Of a stretch of 64,000 nucleotides of DNA, positions 8,118 through 17,654 are shown piece after piece. Made by a program: the position numbers and the translations under genes. How positions within the stretch are numbered: the first letter of the stretch is position 1; each line of letters begins with the position of its first letter. This DNA is from Prolixibacteraceae bacterium (GTDB lineage: Bacteria; Bacteroidota; Bacteroidia; Bacteroidales; Prolixibacteraceae). Location: NCBI GenBank assembly GCA_019459525.1, contig JAIBEY010000052.1, positions 1 through 64,000 of the forward strand, written 5' to 3'. The notes below the pieces were generated by a model that made no database searches, had not been told where the DNA came from, and saw nothing but the letters and a program-made list of their open reading frames with translations.

Positions 8118-10109
8118 ATGGTGAGGAAAAAGCCCGAATTGTTAGCCCCGGTCGGAAATGTGGAGTCGTTTCATGCAGCGCTGAATGCCGGAGCTGATGC
8201 CGTTTTTATGGGGCTTCCGGAATTTAATGCCCGCGGGCGAGCCAGTAATTTTACCCGGCCCATGCTTCAACTGGCGGTGCAAAGGGCAAAAGAAAAAAAC
8301 GTTAAGGTTTATATTACCTTGAATATCCTGATAAAGAATAAGGAAATTGATCAGTTGATCGACGTACTTTCTTTTCTTCAGGCATTAAAGATTAATGGGG
8401 TAATTATTCAGGATTGGGGCGTTTATTATATTGCCCGGAAGTATTTTCCATCGTTGGTTTTACATGCCAGCACGCAGATGGGAAACCACAACTCGGTGGG
8501 TGTTAATTTTGGCGCTTCAAAAGGTATTGTCCGCACAGTGCTGGCGCGCGAATTAACCATGCCCGAACTCGAAAAGATTGCCGGGCAAAGCAAGGCTGAA
8601 CTCGAATTGTTTGTGCATGGAGCGCTGTGCTATTCTTTCTCCGGAATGTGTTTGTTTAGCAGTTATGCGGGAGGGCAGGGTGCCAATCGAGGAATTTGCA
8701 AACAAAGTTGCCGACGAATATATCAGGATGGGGGAGAGCAGCTTCCGATTTTTAGCTTGAAAGACAATCAACAGATACAGAACCTTCAGAAATTGATGGA
8801 GTTAGGCATTGATTCACTTAAAATTGAAGGGCGGATGAAATCGGCTGACTATGTGTTCCAGGTTTGCAAGGCCTACCGGATGGCGTTGGATGAGCCTAAG
8901 AACATGGACGTCGCCGCCCGTATGCTCGAAATGGATATGGGGCGCGAAAAAACGGCCTATTTTCTTGGTGGAAAAGTTAGCGATGGAATTACTCACGATC
9001 CGGCAACCGGCATTTTGATTGGTCAGATTGCAGAGGTCAACCGGAAATCCATTTCTTTTCAAAGCACTGTTAAGCTGGAAGAAGGATTTCGGATCAGGAT
9101 AAGAAAAGGGAATGACGACCAGCAACTGTATGTCCGGATTGAAAATTTCTCAACGACCGGCAATACTTACCAGGTTCCGGCGGAATTATATGGAAAGGTT
9201 GCGAAAGGCGATGATGTTTTACTTGTTCGCGTGAAAACGCAGGGTTTCCCGTCGCGTTTAGGAAATGTTAATTCGCTTCAGGCTATTAAAATCCAGCCGG
9301 TTAAAAAACAGGAAATCAGAAAAGCGTTGCAGGTTTCTGGCGGTCAATCACAAAAAACAAAGTTGCTGGTTCGGATCGGAAGTCCCGAATGGCTCCCCAA
9401 ACTTCGGTTCGACGATTACGAGGCGGTGATTCTTTCGTACAAACGTTCCGATTGGGAAAAATTTGATGTACATGCGCTTGCTGTTCAGCAAAATAGAACG
9501 AAAATACGCATTGAGTTCCCTAAATTCATTTCAGAAAACCACCTGGATTTTTATCGCGATTTGGCATCCCGCCTGTTTGCTTCCGGATTCAATCATTTTT
9601 TTATCAGTCATTTATCGCAGAAAATGCTGCTCCCACTGGGGGCTACCGTAAGTTGCAACGAAAATGTATATGTATTAAATGATGCGTCGGCCCGGTGGTT
9701 ACACGAGGAGAAAATTGCTGAATTTTCGTATCCGCTGGAGAATGATATGGAAAATTTGTTGTCGATGACCAATAAGCAGGGCATCGTACCGCTTTATTTC
9801 TATCCCGAATTGTTTTATTCGCGGATGCCGGTAAAAGTTGGGTCGGAATCCAATCTGTTTGCCGACGAGAACAATAAAAAGTTCAGGATTGCGGTAAAGG
9901 ATGGTATTACCATTGTTTACCCGACAATACCGGTGGCTTTGTTTCACTACCGAACACAATTGGAGAAAAATGGGTTTAGCCGCTTCCTGATCGACTATTC
10001 GGGTGAAAGCATCAATTCAAATGTCGTAAAACGGATTCTTAAAAAATACCTGAACGGAGAAGCCATTCAGCCATCGTCCAATTTCAACTTTAAATTGGGT
10101 CTAAAATAA
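8118..10109 (+). CDS. U32 peptidase-family protein with C-terminal DUF3656-like region (RlhA-like)
   Basis: A 663-aa cytoplasmic protein that starts with the U32 signature (PELLAPVGNVESFHAALNAGADAVFMG). The cysteine-rich block HGALCYSFSGMCLFSS...GICKQSCRR (about residues 166-200) matches the iron-sulfur-ligand region of the family. The length and the long C-terminal half resemble E. coli RlhA (YdcP), which is needed for hydroxylation of a cytidine in 23S rRNA; other U32 members act in tRNA hydroxylation or ubiquinone synthesis. The role here is inferred from length and architecture only. It is convergent with rho, sharing one hairpin terminator. Confidence 0.85.
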   Translation: MVRKKPELLAPVGNVESFHAALNAGADAVFMGLPEFNARGRASNFTRPMLQLAVQRAKEKNVKVYITLNILIKNKEIDQLIDVLSFLQALKINGVIIQDWGVYYIARKYFPSLVLHASTQMGNHNSVGVNFGASKGIVRTVLARELTMPELEKIAGQSKAELELFVHGALCYSFSGMCLFSSYAGGQGANRGICKQSCRRIYQDGGEQLPIFSLKDNQQIQNLQKLMELGIDSLKIEGRMKSADYVFQVCKAYRMALDEPKNMDVAARMLEMDMGREKTAYFLGGKVSDGITHDPATGILIGQIAEVNRKSISFQSTVKLEEGFRIRIRKGNDDQQLYVRIENFSTTGNTYQVPAELYGKVAKGDDVLLVRVKTQGFPSRLGNVNSLQAIKIQPVKKQEIRKALQVSGGQSQKTKLLVRIGSPEWLPKLRFDDYEAVILSYKRSDWEKFDVHALAVQQNRTKIRIEFPKFISENHLDFYRDLASRLFASGFNHFFISHLSQKMLLPLGATVSCNENVYVLNDASARWLHEEKIAEFSYPLENDMENLLSMTNKQGIVPLYFYPELFYSRMPVKVGSESNLFADENNKKFRIAVKDGITIVYPTIPVALFHYRTQLEKNGFSRFLIDYSGESINSNVVKRILKKYLNGEAIQPSSNFNFKLGLK

Positions 10110-10137
10110 AAAAGAGAGTTGTTACACTCTCTTTTTT
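10108..10137. terminator. Bidirectional intrinsic terminator between the U32 gene and rho
   Basis: A perfect 10-bp stem (AAAAGAGAGT with ACTCTCTTTT) around a 6-base loop, with an A tract on one side and a T tract on the other. It starts at the U32 stop codon and lies 20 bases beyond the rho stop, so it can serve both convergent genes. Confidence 0.85.
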
Positions 10138-10157
10138 ATTTTGATATGGACTTTAGT

Positions 10158-12110
10158 TTACTGATCGTTCATAGAGATCAGGAATTCTTCAACAGAATCG
10201 GTTTTCATGATTCGGTTTTTGATAAATTCCATGGCTTCAATCGAATTCATATCACTTAAGAAGTTGCGCAAGATGTAGGTTTTATCCAATACGTTCTTGT
10301 TCATGAGTAAATCTTCGCGTCGTGTACTCGATGAAGTAATATCCACTGCAGGGAAAATACGTTTATTCGATAATTTTCTGTCGAGTTGTAACTCCATGTT
10401 GCCGGTACCTTTAAATTCTTCGAAGATTACTTCGTCCATTTTCGAACCGGTTTCTGTTAATGCAGTAGAGATAATAGTCAGTGATCCACCCTCTTCGATA
10501 TTACGTGCAGCTCCGAAGAACCGTTTGGGCTTATGCAGTGCGTTAGCATCAACACCACCAGAAAGTACTTTTCCGGAGGCTGGAGCAACGGTATTGTAAG
10601 CACGGGCCAGACGGGTGATCGAGTCGAGCAGGATAACCACATCGTGGCCACATTCAACCAAACGTTTGGCTTTTTCGAGAACCATACCGGCAACGCGAAC
10701 GTGGCGTTCAGCGGGTTCATCGAAAGTAGAGGAAATTACCTCCGCGTTTACGTGGCGGGCCATATCTGTTACTTCTTCAGGTCGCTCGTCAATAAGTAAA
10801 ACCATCATGTAAACTTCAGGATGATTGGCTGCTATTGCATTGGCAATCTCTTTCAGCAACATGGTTTTACCTGTTTTGGGCTGAGCTACTATCAATCCAC
10901 GTTGTCCTTTACCTATCGGTGCAAAAAGATCCACAATCCGGGTCGAAAGATTATCATGTCCGTTTCCGGTCAGATTGAATTTCTCATTCGGGAAAAGCGG
11001 AGTTAAATGTTCAAAAGGAACACGATCCCTGATGTAATCAGGGGTTCTTCCGTTGATTTCAATAACTTTAATCAGCGGGAAATATTTTTCACCTTCTTTT
11101 GGCGGACGAATAGTACCGGTAACCGTATCACCGGTTTTTAGTCCAAAAAGTTTAATTTGAGATTGCGATACGTAAATATCATCAGGCGAATTCAGGTAAT
11201 TAAAATCCGACGAACGGAGAAATCCGTACCCATCGGCCATAATTTCCAATGCTCCTGTGTTGCTTATTATCCCATCAAATTCGTATGGTTTCTCTTGCTG
11301 TTGTTGTTTTGGCTGTTTTTGTCCCTGATTTTCACGATTTTCCCACCTTTGATTATTCTCAAAGGGTTTCTTCCTGTTTTGATTGTCATTTCGTTTTTCA
11401 GGAGTTTCTTCAGCTTTACTATCGTCTTGGATCTGAGGTTCTTGCTTCGGTTCCTTGTTCGAGTTTTGAACCTGTTGCTGCTCAGCGGTTGTTTCAAAAG
11501 CAATGGGTTCCACCTCAGCCTCAATCGGATCTTCAGGAAGTATAATTTCCTGTCTTACTTTTTGATGTTGATTGGGGTTTAATTTCTGATTCTGGTTCGG
11601 ATTCGGGCTTTGTTTTTGAATGGTACGCTGATCAGGATTTTGCCCCTGGTTGGGGTTCTGATTCGGTTTCTGGTTTTGGTTTGGATTTAAGTTTGGTTTC
11701 TGATTCTGATGAGGGTTGTGATTGGAAGATCCAGCCTTAATGTGCTCTGTACGTGGTCTTTTCTTGATTTGGAATTCCCGTTTTCCTTCTTTTTTAGGTG
11801 CACTTTCAGTATTAACCGGAGCTGGTTTTACTTCTTCAGTAACTTCAGGAGCTTCAATTGGTTTCTCTTCTTTTTTCCTGCTGAAAAATTTCAAAACAGC
11901 ATTTTCTTCTTTTTTTATGTTCAAATCTCTTGGGGATTTAAGCTTTTTATCATCGGTCTTTTTCTCCGAGGCAATAATTGCTTGAGTATCAAGAATTTTA
12001 TAAATTAGGTCTTGCTTTTTGAAAGATTCAATTTTTTTTATGTCAAGTTCTTTTGCGATTTCTTTTAAGTCAGGAAGGAGTTTTCTGCTTAATTCAATAA
12101 TATCATACAT
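10158..12110 (-). CDS. rho: Transcription termination factor Rho with Asn/Gln-rich insert
   Basis: Hexameric RNA-dependent ATPase that ends transcription. Seen in the 650-aa chain: an N-terminal Rho helix domain ([19 protein letters not shown]), a long disordered stretch, the RNA-binding cold-shock-like domain ([21 protein letters not shown]), Walker A near residue 415 (QPKTGKTM), and the ATPase core ([13 protein letters not shown]). The ATG at 12110 is chosen; an upstream TTG at 12146 adds 12 unlikely residues. About 250 residues separate the first helix domain from the RNA-binding domain, far more than in E. coli Rho (419 aa in total). Within it, 11559-11726 encodes near-tandem Asn-Pro-Asn-Gln units. 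Extended N-terminal regions of this kind are known in Bacteroidota Rho. Confidence 0.97.
   Translation of the reverse strand: MYDIIELSRKLLPDLKEIAKELDIKKIESFKKQDLIYKILDTQAIIASEKKTDDKKLKSPRDLNIKKEENAVLKFFSRKKEEKPIEAPEVTEEVKPAPVNTESAPKKEGKREFQIKKRPRTEHIKAGSSNHNPHQNQKPNLNPNQNQKPNQNPNQGQNPDQRTIQKQSPNPNQNQKLNPNQHQKVRQEIILPEDPIEAEVEPIAFETTAEQQQVQNSNKEPKQEPQIQDDSKAEETPEKRNDNQNRKKPFENNQRWENRENQGQKQPKQQQQEKPYEFDGIISNTGALEIMADGYGFLRSSDFNYLNSPDDIYVSQSQIKLFGLKTGDTVTGTIRPPKEGEKYFPLIKVIEINGRTPDYIRDRVPFEHLTPLFPNEKFNLTGNGHDNLSTRIVDLFAPIGKGQRGLIVAQPKTGKTMLLKEIANAIAANHPEVYMMVLLIDERPEEVTDMARHVNAEVISSTFDEPAERHVRVAGMVLEKAKRLVECGHDVVILLDSITRLARAYNTVAPASGKVLSGGVDANALHKPKRFFGAARNIEEGGSLTIISTALTETGSKMDEVIFEEFKGTGNMELQLDRKLSNKRIFPAVDITSSSTRREDLLMNKNVLDKTYILRNFLSDMNSIEAMEFIKNRIMKTDSVEEFLISMNDQ
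11559..11726 (-). repeat. Asn-Pro-Asn-Gln low-complexity repeat within rho
   Basis: About 56 codons consisting mostly of N, Q, P and K, with recurring NPNQNQK units. The DNA is imperfectly repetitive, which suggests expansion by slippage. In the protein it forms the middle of the disordered insert. Confidence 0.9.
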
Positions 12111-12210
12111 AATTTTTGATTGTTTTGTTAATATCCAAAGGGTCAAGAGATTTAAAAAAGTAAAGAGGATTTGATAATTTGGATAATCGGTACTTGTTCG
12201 AAATTTTTTG

Positions 12211-12241
12211 CAAGTATAGCGAAATCCTTATGAATGGCAAA
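12211..12241 (-). promoter_or_regulatory. Promoter of rho
   Basis: On the minus strand a TTTG (12241-12238) is followed after exactly 19 bases by TATACTTG (12218-12211), one mismatch from TAnnTTTG. Transcription would start near 12204, leaving a leader of about 95 bases before the ATG at 12110, long enough for Rho autoregulation. Confidence 0.6.
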
Positions 12242-12495
12242 GTAAAATCGTATTATTCCTGTAGTAATTTGTGATTTTAGGAAACAGGGTTTAAATTATA
12301 CCTGATTTCTTATACGATTTTGGGGTGGTAATTTACCATTCATGTGCTAATTTGAACCATTCAAGTAAAAAAACGTATAGTTCAGATAATTTAAACTTAA
12401 ATTTTTTATAAAGAAATATAGATTACATACTTTCGTCATATAAATTTTGATGGGAATAACATTAGAGTTTATTATACCATTAATAGTTTTGAACG
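12242..12495. other. Intergenic region between rho and rpoD
   Basis: AT-rich spacer between the divergent rho and rpoD genes. A weak -7-like TACTTTCG at 12428-12435 preceded by a T run may be the rpoD promoter. A perfect TAGTTTTG at 12484-12491 is too close to the rpoD ATG to serve it. No gene or RNA structure was recognised. Confidence 0.4.
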
Positions 12496-13356
12496 ATGAG
12501 ACAACTTAAAATTGCAAAACAGGTTACAAACAGGGAAACATTATCACTTGATAAATACCTGCATGAAATTGGGAAAGTTGATTTAGTCACAGCAGAAGAA
12601 GAAGTTGAATTGGCGAAGAGAATCAGAAAAGGTGATAAAGATGCTTTGGAAATTTTAATTAAGGCAAATTTGCGTTTTGTGGTATCTGTTGCGAAGCAAT
12701 ATCAGAATCAGGGCCTCAGTTTGCCCGACCTTATTAATGAAGGAAATCTTGGACTTATTAAAGCTGCACAACGATATGATGAAACCAGAGGTTTTAAGTT
12801 CATTTCCTATGGGGTATGGTGGATTCGCCAATCTATTCTTCAGGCGCTTGCAGAGCAGGCTCGCATTGTTCGTTTGCCTTTGAATAAAATTGGTTCAATT
12901 ACTCGTGTAAATAAAACCTTTAGTCGTTTGGAACAGGAATTTCAACGTGAACCCACTTCGGATGAAGTAGCTGTTTTACTTGAATTATCTACTGATGTTG
13001 TTGAAGATGCCTTAAAGGTTTCATCACATCACGTATCTATGGATGCCCCAATTCATGATGAAGAAGGGAACAGTTTATATGATGTGCTGTTAAATGAAGA
13101 CTCACTTAGCCCGGATAAAGGCTTGATGAATGTTTCGCTTTGTAAAGAGATCGAAAGAACTCTATCAACCTTGGCTGAACGCGAAGCAGATGTGATCAGA
13201 TATTACTTTGGCTTGAGCGGTCATCGCCAGCATACGTTAGAAGAAATTGGTGATGAATTTGGGTTAACAAGGGAAAGAGTCAGGCAGATAAAGGAAAAAA
13301 CGATTAAAAAGATGAGAAATCATTACCGGAATAAATTACTGAAATCATACCTGTAA
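12496..13356 (+). CDS. rpoD: Primary sigma factor RpoD (Bacteroidota type)
   Basis: Directs RNA polymerase to housekeeping promoters. The 286-aa length, without the long region 1.1 and non-conserved insert of proteobacterial sigma-70, is the usual form in Bacteroidota. Region 1.2 is at residues 17-40 ([19 protein letters not shown]), region 2 at about 57-120 ([20 protein letters not shown], then [17 protein letters not shown]), and region 4 helix-turn-helix near 243-270 ([22 protein letters not shown]). A terminator follows directly. Many promoters in this window fit the -33/-7 sites known for this sigma type. Confidence 0.97.
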   Translation: MRQLKIAKQVTNRETLSLDKYLHEIGKVDLVTAEEEVELAKRIRKGDKDALEILIKANLRFVVSVAKQYQNQGLSLPDLINEGNLGLIKAAQRYDETRGFKFISYGVWWIRQSILQALAEQARIVRLPLNKIGSITRVNKTFSRLEQEFQREPTSDEVAVLLELSTDVVEDALKVSSHHVSMDAPIHDEEGNSLYDVLLNEDSLSPDKGLMNVSLCKEIERTLSTLAEREADVIRYYFGLSGHRQHTLEEIGDEFGLTRERVRQIKEKTIKKMRNHYRNKLLKSYL

Positions 13357-13365
13357 TTAAGATAT

Positions 13366-13390
13366 AAAGCTGCTCCTTGCAGCTTTTTTT
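13366..13390 (+). terminator. Intrinsic terminator of rpoD
   Basis: 8-bp stem (AAAGCTGC with GCAGCTTT), 5-base loop TCCTT, then a run of seven T. It starts 10 bases after the rpoD stop codon. Confidence 0.88.
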
Positions 13391-13424
13391 ATGTGCGAAG
13401 AATTTTTTGGAAAGGATAATATCT

Positions 13425-13432
13425 TACTTTTG
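13425..13432 (+). promoter_or_regulatory. -7 box for rpe
   Basis: TACTTTTG matches TAnnTTTG. A TTTG at 13406-13409 could be the -33 element, although the 15-base spacer is shorter than usual. The ATG follows 16 bases after the box. Confidence 0.5.
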
Positions 13433-13448
13433 AAATAAAAACTGAATT

Positions 13449-14096
13449 ATGAGACTTGTTGCCCCTTCTATACTTGCTGCTAATTTTAATAGGCTTGGCG
13501 ATGATATTGAGATGATTAACCGGAGCGAGGCTGATTTTGTCCATTGTGATGTTATGGACGGTGTATTTGTACCGAATATTTCTTTTGGAATACCAGTGGT
13601 TCAGGCTGTTAAATCGGTAAGCAAAAAGCCGTTGGATGTACATTTAATGATTGTTAATCCTGAAAAATACATTGAAGACTTTTATCGGGCTGGGGCCTCA
13701 ATTCTTACGGTTCACTATGAAGCCTGTCCTCATCTTCATCGGGTTATCCAGCAAATTAAAGGTTGTGGAATTAAGGCAAGCGTTTGTTTGAATCCGCATA
13801 CCCCGGTTGCTTTGCTCGAAGATATCATTGAAGAACTCGACATGGTTTTGCTGATGTCTGTCAACCCTGGTTTTGGAGGCCAGAAATTTATCGAAAATAC
13901 CTATCGAAAAGCGACTCAATTAAAGGAATTGATAGTTAAAAGAAATGCTCAAACGTTAATTGAAGTTGATGGGGGAGTAAATTTTGAGATAGGGCAACGA
14001 TTGTACAGTTACGGTGTTGATATTTTAGTGGCCGGAAGTTTTGTTTTTAATTCAGAAAATCCGGTTGAGACCATCGCAAACCTTAAACAATTATAG
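13449..14096 (+). CDS. rpe: Ribulose-phosphate 3-epimerase
   Basis: Interconverts D-ribulose 5-phosphate and D-xylulose 5-phosphate in the pentose phosphate pathway. The 215-aa chain has the usual length and the metal and catalytic residues: Ser7 in APSILAAN, His32, Asp34 and Asp37 in HCDVMDG, His65 in DVHLMI, the phosphate loop MSVNPGFGGQ (136-145) and catalytic Asp174 in EVDGGV. It overlaps the convergent Cys-rich gene by six bases at the 3' end. Confidence 0.97.
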   Translation: MRLVAPSILAANFNRLGDDIEMINRSEADFVHCDVMDGVFVPNISFGIPVVQAVKSVSKKPLDVHLMIVNPEKYIEDFYRAGASILTVHYEACPHLHRVIQQIKGCGIKASVCLNPHTPVALLEDIIEELDMVLLMSVNPGFGGQKFIENTYRKATQLKELIVKRNAQTLIEVDGGVNFEIGQRLYSYGVDILVAGSFVFNSENPVETIANLKQL

Positions 14097-14300
14097 GTAG
14101 AACTGATATTTGTTATGCTTTGTCAGTTTTGGTTTGTTCATCACATGCAGTTCCTTCATTTCACAGCCAGATGTACATCCGGCACAGTTTCCTGATTTCG
14201 CAGCTTTTTTCCCGACTAAATTGAAAAAGCTCAGAACCTTGTAGCTAAATACTCCAAATGCCGCAGTAATAATCAGATATGCAATAATTTCCTGAATCAT
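14091..14300 (-). CDS. FeoB-associated Cys-rich membrane protein
   Basis: A 69-aa protein with one N-terminal membrane helix (about residues 4-25) and a cytoplasmic Cys cluster, Cys39, Cys42 and Cys46 (CAGCTSGC). Proteins of this size and pattern, encoded directly after feoB, are known as FeoB-associated Cys-rich membrane proteins and are thought to help ferrous iron uptake in place of FeoC. It starts 18 bases after the feoB stop, so it is in the same operon. Confidence 0.85.
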   Translation of the reverse strand: MIQEIIAYLIITAAFGVFSYKVLSFFNLVGKKAAKSGNCAGCTSGCEMKELHVMNKPKLTKHNKYQFYL

Positions 14301-14318
14301 TTTCTTTTTGTTTAATTG

Positions 14319-16775
14319 TTAAAGCAAGAAAAATGTGGCTACCCTGAAAACAATAAATGAAATAATCCAGGCAACCGCAGTCGTGTAAAATACGGTGAAT
14401 AAGGCCCACTTAAGTTTTCCTGATTCATTCTTTATTGTAGCTATAACACCAATACAAGGGAAATAGATTAATACAAAGGCAAGAAATGACAATGCCACAG
14501 GAATTGAAAATACATACCGGCCTTTTTTTTCTCCGGAAATAAATTTTTCCTGCTTGAGTTTATTGCTTAATCCTTGCTCCTGACCATTGTCATCAACCTG
14601 ATAAAGTACACCCATGGTACTCACAATAATCTCTTTGGCCGGAAGGCCGGCTACCAGGCTAATGCTCATTTTCCAGTCAAAACCCAAAGGTTCCATGACA
14701 GGTTCAATGAATCTTCCTATTTGTCCTAAATAGCTGTTCTGGAGCCTAAGGCTTTGTTGATGAGCCAGTATCAGATGAGTTGAATCTGGATGAAATTCCT
14801 CATTTTCAATAATCGTCTTAAGTGCAACAGTATCACTGTTTTGTTTCGGAATCTCTCTGGGGAAATAACCAAGTGCCCAAATGATGATTACCCCAATCAG
14901 AATCACACCTCCTATTTTTCTGAGGTATTGCTGCGCCTTGTCCCACATATGAATTACGATGTTTTTCATAGTCGGAATACGGTATGGTGGCAGTTCCAAA
15001 ACAAAGGGGGTTTCTTTGTTTTTAAAAAAAGTCTGGTTGAGCAGTTGTGCTGTCAGAAAGGCAATTAATATACCGGTAAAATATAGGCCAGCAAGAATAA
15101 GGGCCGGATGTTCTGGGAAAAATGCGGTAATAAACAGCACGTAAACTGGAAGCCTGGCGCTACACGACATGAATGGTATAATGAGCATAGTTAAAAGCCT
15201 GTCGCCTGGACTTCTTAGAGTTCGGGTAGCCATTATGGCCGGAACATTACAACCAAATCCCATAACCATCGGGATAAACGATCGCCCGTGCAGACCAAAC
15301 CTGTGCATAATTTTATCCATAATAAATGCAGCCCTGGCCATATACCCGGAGTCTTCCATAAACGAAATGAAAAAGAACAGAATCAGGATGTTGGGTAGAA
15401 ATACCAATACGCTACCTGTCCCGTCAATAATTCCGTTGATCAACAGATCTTTAAGCATGCCGTCGGGCAAGAGGATTGAGACTTGTTGGCTGATAAAAGC
15501 AACGAGATTTTCGATCCACGACATGGGGTATGCACCCAGTTTAAAGGTGGCATAAAAAGCCAGTGAAATGGATAGCATAAATATCGGGAATCCTAAATAG
15601 GTATGCGTAAGTATATTATCTATTTTTTCAGATTTACTTACAATAACCTTCTTTCGCTGCTTGTATGTTTCTTCCAGCGCTCCGGAAATAAAGCCATATT
15701 TAGCATCAGTTATAACGGTCTCACTATCTTCGTTATATAGTCGTTCGATTCGCTTAATTTCACTTTGCGCAGTTTTTTCTATCTCCACAAAATTCGGGTA
15801 GTTGCCTAACGCTTCGAGTGTCTGTTTGTCGCGCTCAAGAAGCTTAATGGCTAAAAAGCGTGACGAAATGGTGTCAGTTATCGGCTTTTCAAGTTTTATT
15901 TTGGTTCGCAAAGCCTGGATAGATTTTTCAATTTCCTGCCCGTAATTGATGTGGATGTGTCTGACTATTGGATCCAGATCTTCATAGACCTCTATCGTTT
16001 TTTTTATCAATTCCTGAATGCCCTTCCCTTTTGAACTAACTGTAGGTATAATCGGAATGCCGATTAATTTTCCAAGGCTTTTGTAATCAAATTTGACTTC
16101 ATTTTTGAGTAGTTCGTCATACATATTGAGGGCTAAAACTACCTTAATATCCATGTCGATCAGTTGGGTAGTCAGGAAAAGGTTCCTTTCCAGATTAGAC
16201 GAGTCAACAACATTAATAACAATGTCGGGAGTTTCGTCCATTATAAATTTTCTGACATAAATTTCTTCAGGAGAGTATGCCGTTAATGAGTATGTTCCAG
16301 GTAAATCAAAAATATTGAAATGGTATCCACCGTTGTTAAATGTAGCTTTTTTCGAATCAACGGTTACTCCACTGTAGTTGCCAACATGCTCTTTCGAACC
16401 TGAAAGAAAATTAAATAAAGTTGTTTTGCCGCAGTTGGGGTTGCCTACCAACGCAATATTGATCGTTCTTTCTTTTTCTTTTGCCGAAATCTTTAAACTC
16501 TGATTGTCAATCACGCCTTCAAAATTTTGAAGGGTATTGCTCTCTGCATCTTCCTGACTAACAACTTCAATGAGATCAGCTTCGGTTTTCCGAAGGGTAA
16601 TGTTGTAGTCGAGAATTTTATATTCAGTAGGTCCATTAAAAGGGGCATTTTTTATAACGGTTACTTCTTTCCCCTTTACAAATCCCATTTCAGTGATTCT
16701 TTTACGAAAAGAACCATGGCCCAGTACTTTAGTAATGATAACAGTTTCCTTATTTTTTACTTCCGAGAGTCTCAC
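14319..16775 (-). CDS. feoB: Fused FeoA-FeoB ferrous iron transporter
   Basis: Imports Fe(II) across the inner membrane, coupled to GTP hydrolysis. Residues 1-72 form a FeoA SH3-like domain (MGFVKGKEVTVIKNAPFNGP). The G domain follows, with G1 GNPNCGKT (111-118), the G2 region around VGNYSGVTV, and G3 DLPGTYSL near residue 160. The C-terminal half carries the Gate repeats and many membrane helices, including the VMGFGCNVPAIMATRTL signature. FeoA-FeoB fusions are frequent in Bacteroidota. The start codon is GTG; no in-frame ATG fits upstream. The downstream Cys-rich gene completes the operon. A -7 box TATCTTTG lies at 16824-16831. Confidence 0.97.
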   Translation of the reverse strand: MRLSEVKNKETVIITKVLGHGSFRKRITEMGFVKGKEVTVIKNAPFNGPTEYKILDYNITLRKTEADLIEVVSQEDAESNTLQNFEGVIDNQSLKISAKEKERTINIALVGNPNCGKTTLFNFLSGSKEHVGNYSGVTVDSKKATFNNGGYHFNIFDLPGTYSLTAYSPEEIYVRKFIMDETPDIVINVVDSSNLERNLFLTTQLIDMDIKVVLALNMYDELLKNEVKFDYKSLGKLIGIPIIPTVSSKGKGIQELIKKTIEVYEDLDPIVRHIHINYGQEIEKSIQALRTKIKLEKPITDTISSRFLAIKLLERDKQTLEALGNYPNFVEIEKTAQSEIKRIERLYNEDSETVITDAKYGFISGALEETYKQRKKVIVSKSEKIDNILTHTYLGFPIFMLSISLAFYATFKLGAYPMSWIENLVAFISQQVSILLPDGMLKDLLINGIIDGTGSVLVFLPNILILFFFISFMEDSGYMARAAFIMDKIMHRFGLHGRSFIPMVMGFGCNVPAIMATRTLRSPGDRLLTMLIIPFMSCSARLPVYVLFITAFFPEHPALILAGLYFTGILIAFLTAQLLNQTFFKNKETPFVLELPPYRIPTMKNIVIHMWDKAQQYLRKIGGVILIGVIIIWALGYFPREIPKQNSDTVALKTIIENEEFHPDSTHLILAHQQSLRLQNSYLGQIGRFIEPVMEPLGFDWKMSISLVAGLPAKEIIVSTMGVLYQVDDNGQEQGLSNKLKQEKFISGEKKGRYVFSIPVALSFLAFVLIYFPCIGVIATIKNESGKLKWALFTVFYTTAVAWIISFIVFRVATFFLL

Positions 16776-16815
16776 AATAATATCGGGTGCTATGCTAATT
16801 TAAACTAAATAAGAA

Positions 16816-16854
16816 TAACGGCACAAAGATATTTAAGTTTTAACAATACCGTTA
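16816..16854 (-). promoter_or_regulatory. feoAB promoter -7 box inside a TAACGG/CCGTTA inverted repeat
   Basis: On the minus strand TATCTTTG (16831-16824) matches TAnnTTTG, giving a leader of about 43 bases. It is flanked by TAACGG (16816-16821) and CCGTTA (16849-16854), which could be an operator arm pair. No classical Fur box was found. Confidence 0.4.
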
Positions 16855-16869
16855 AAAAAGCGCCGTTTC

Positions 16870-16901
16870 TTGAGAAATCAAATGTGATATTTTTACATTT
16901 G
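16870..16901 (+). promoter_or_regulatory. Promoter of the 16908 gene
   Basis: TTG at 16870-16872 and TACATTTG at 16894-16901 with a 21-base spacer. The start of transcription would fall at about 16907-16908, practically at the first ATG. Confidence 0.55.
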
Positions 16902-16907
16902 TACATC

Positions 16908-17654
16908 ATGAAAAAACGAATGGAGGAAGAAAATATATACAAAAGGATACAGGAGGCAATTTCGTCGTTACCCGAAAATTTCAGTATTCTGGAGGAACAG
17001 GTTGATGTTGAATTACAAATGGAGTATTTTAATTACGGAAGGGATATCAAATCAGGCTTTGATGAAGAAATGATTCTTAAACATCAGGCAGACTTGTTTG
17101 ATAAAGACATTCCGATTGAAGAAAAGAAAAACTTACTGGTATTGTTGGCCTCGCAGGAAAGGGTTGATGTGTTTAGGACTATTGAAAAATATGCAAAAAA
17201 TCCCGATCCGGAATTGAGGGAATGGAGTATATTGGCTCTTCAGGAAAGCCGGATGGTTATACAGAGTTCGCTAATGGATGAGCAGCAGGTATATATTTCA
17301 ACCGGGTTGGGCGGTAAAGGACAATTGTTAAGGTATTTTGTTGTTTTTATCGGGAACGAGAATGCTGAAGTGTATTCGAAAGTTCAACAAAAATTGATTA
17401 GAACCGAACTTGAATTTGCGGTTAAAAATAATAACGGATTTTTGGAAGAGATCAGTTTTAACGAGAATCTGGCAATTTCGGTGCTATTATTGCCTGTTAA
17501 GTCAGATATTCAGGTCGTCTTTAGTAGTATAATTAACGAATGCAACCAATACGGCGATTTTGTCAGACAAGATATTATTATTACAAACGTAAAGCGAATG
17601 AGCATTGAGGAAATTAAGGAATTTATGAATCGAGAAAACAATAATGATGAATAA
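16908..17654 (+). CDS. Conserved cytoplasmic protein, HEAT-like segment, unknown function
   Basis: About 248 aa, no signal peptide. Residues around 85-120 (LVLLASQERVDVFRTIEKYA, then DPELREWSILALQES) resemble a pair of HEAT-like alpha-helical repeats; the rest is mixed alpha/beta. The ATG at 16908 is preferred over the upstream GTG at 16884, and the in-frame ATG at 16920 (MEEENIYKRIQ) is equally possible given the promoter position. The last 11 bases overlap the thiamine-binding gene, so the pair is coupled. I do not recognise the family. Confidence 0.75.
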   Translation: MKKRMEEENIYKRIQEAISSLPENFSILEEQVDVELQMEYFNYGRDIKSGFDEEMILKHQADLFDKDIPIEEKKNLLVLLASQERVDVFRTIEKYAKNPDPELREWSILALQESRMVIQSSLMDEQQVYISTGLGGKGQLLRYFVVFIGNENAEVYSKVQQKLIRTELEFAVKNNNGFLEEISFNENLAISVLLLPVKSDIQVVFSSIINECNQYGDFVRQDIIITNVKRMSIEEIKEFMNRENNNDE

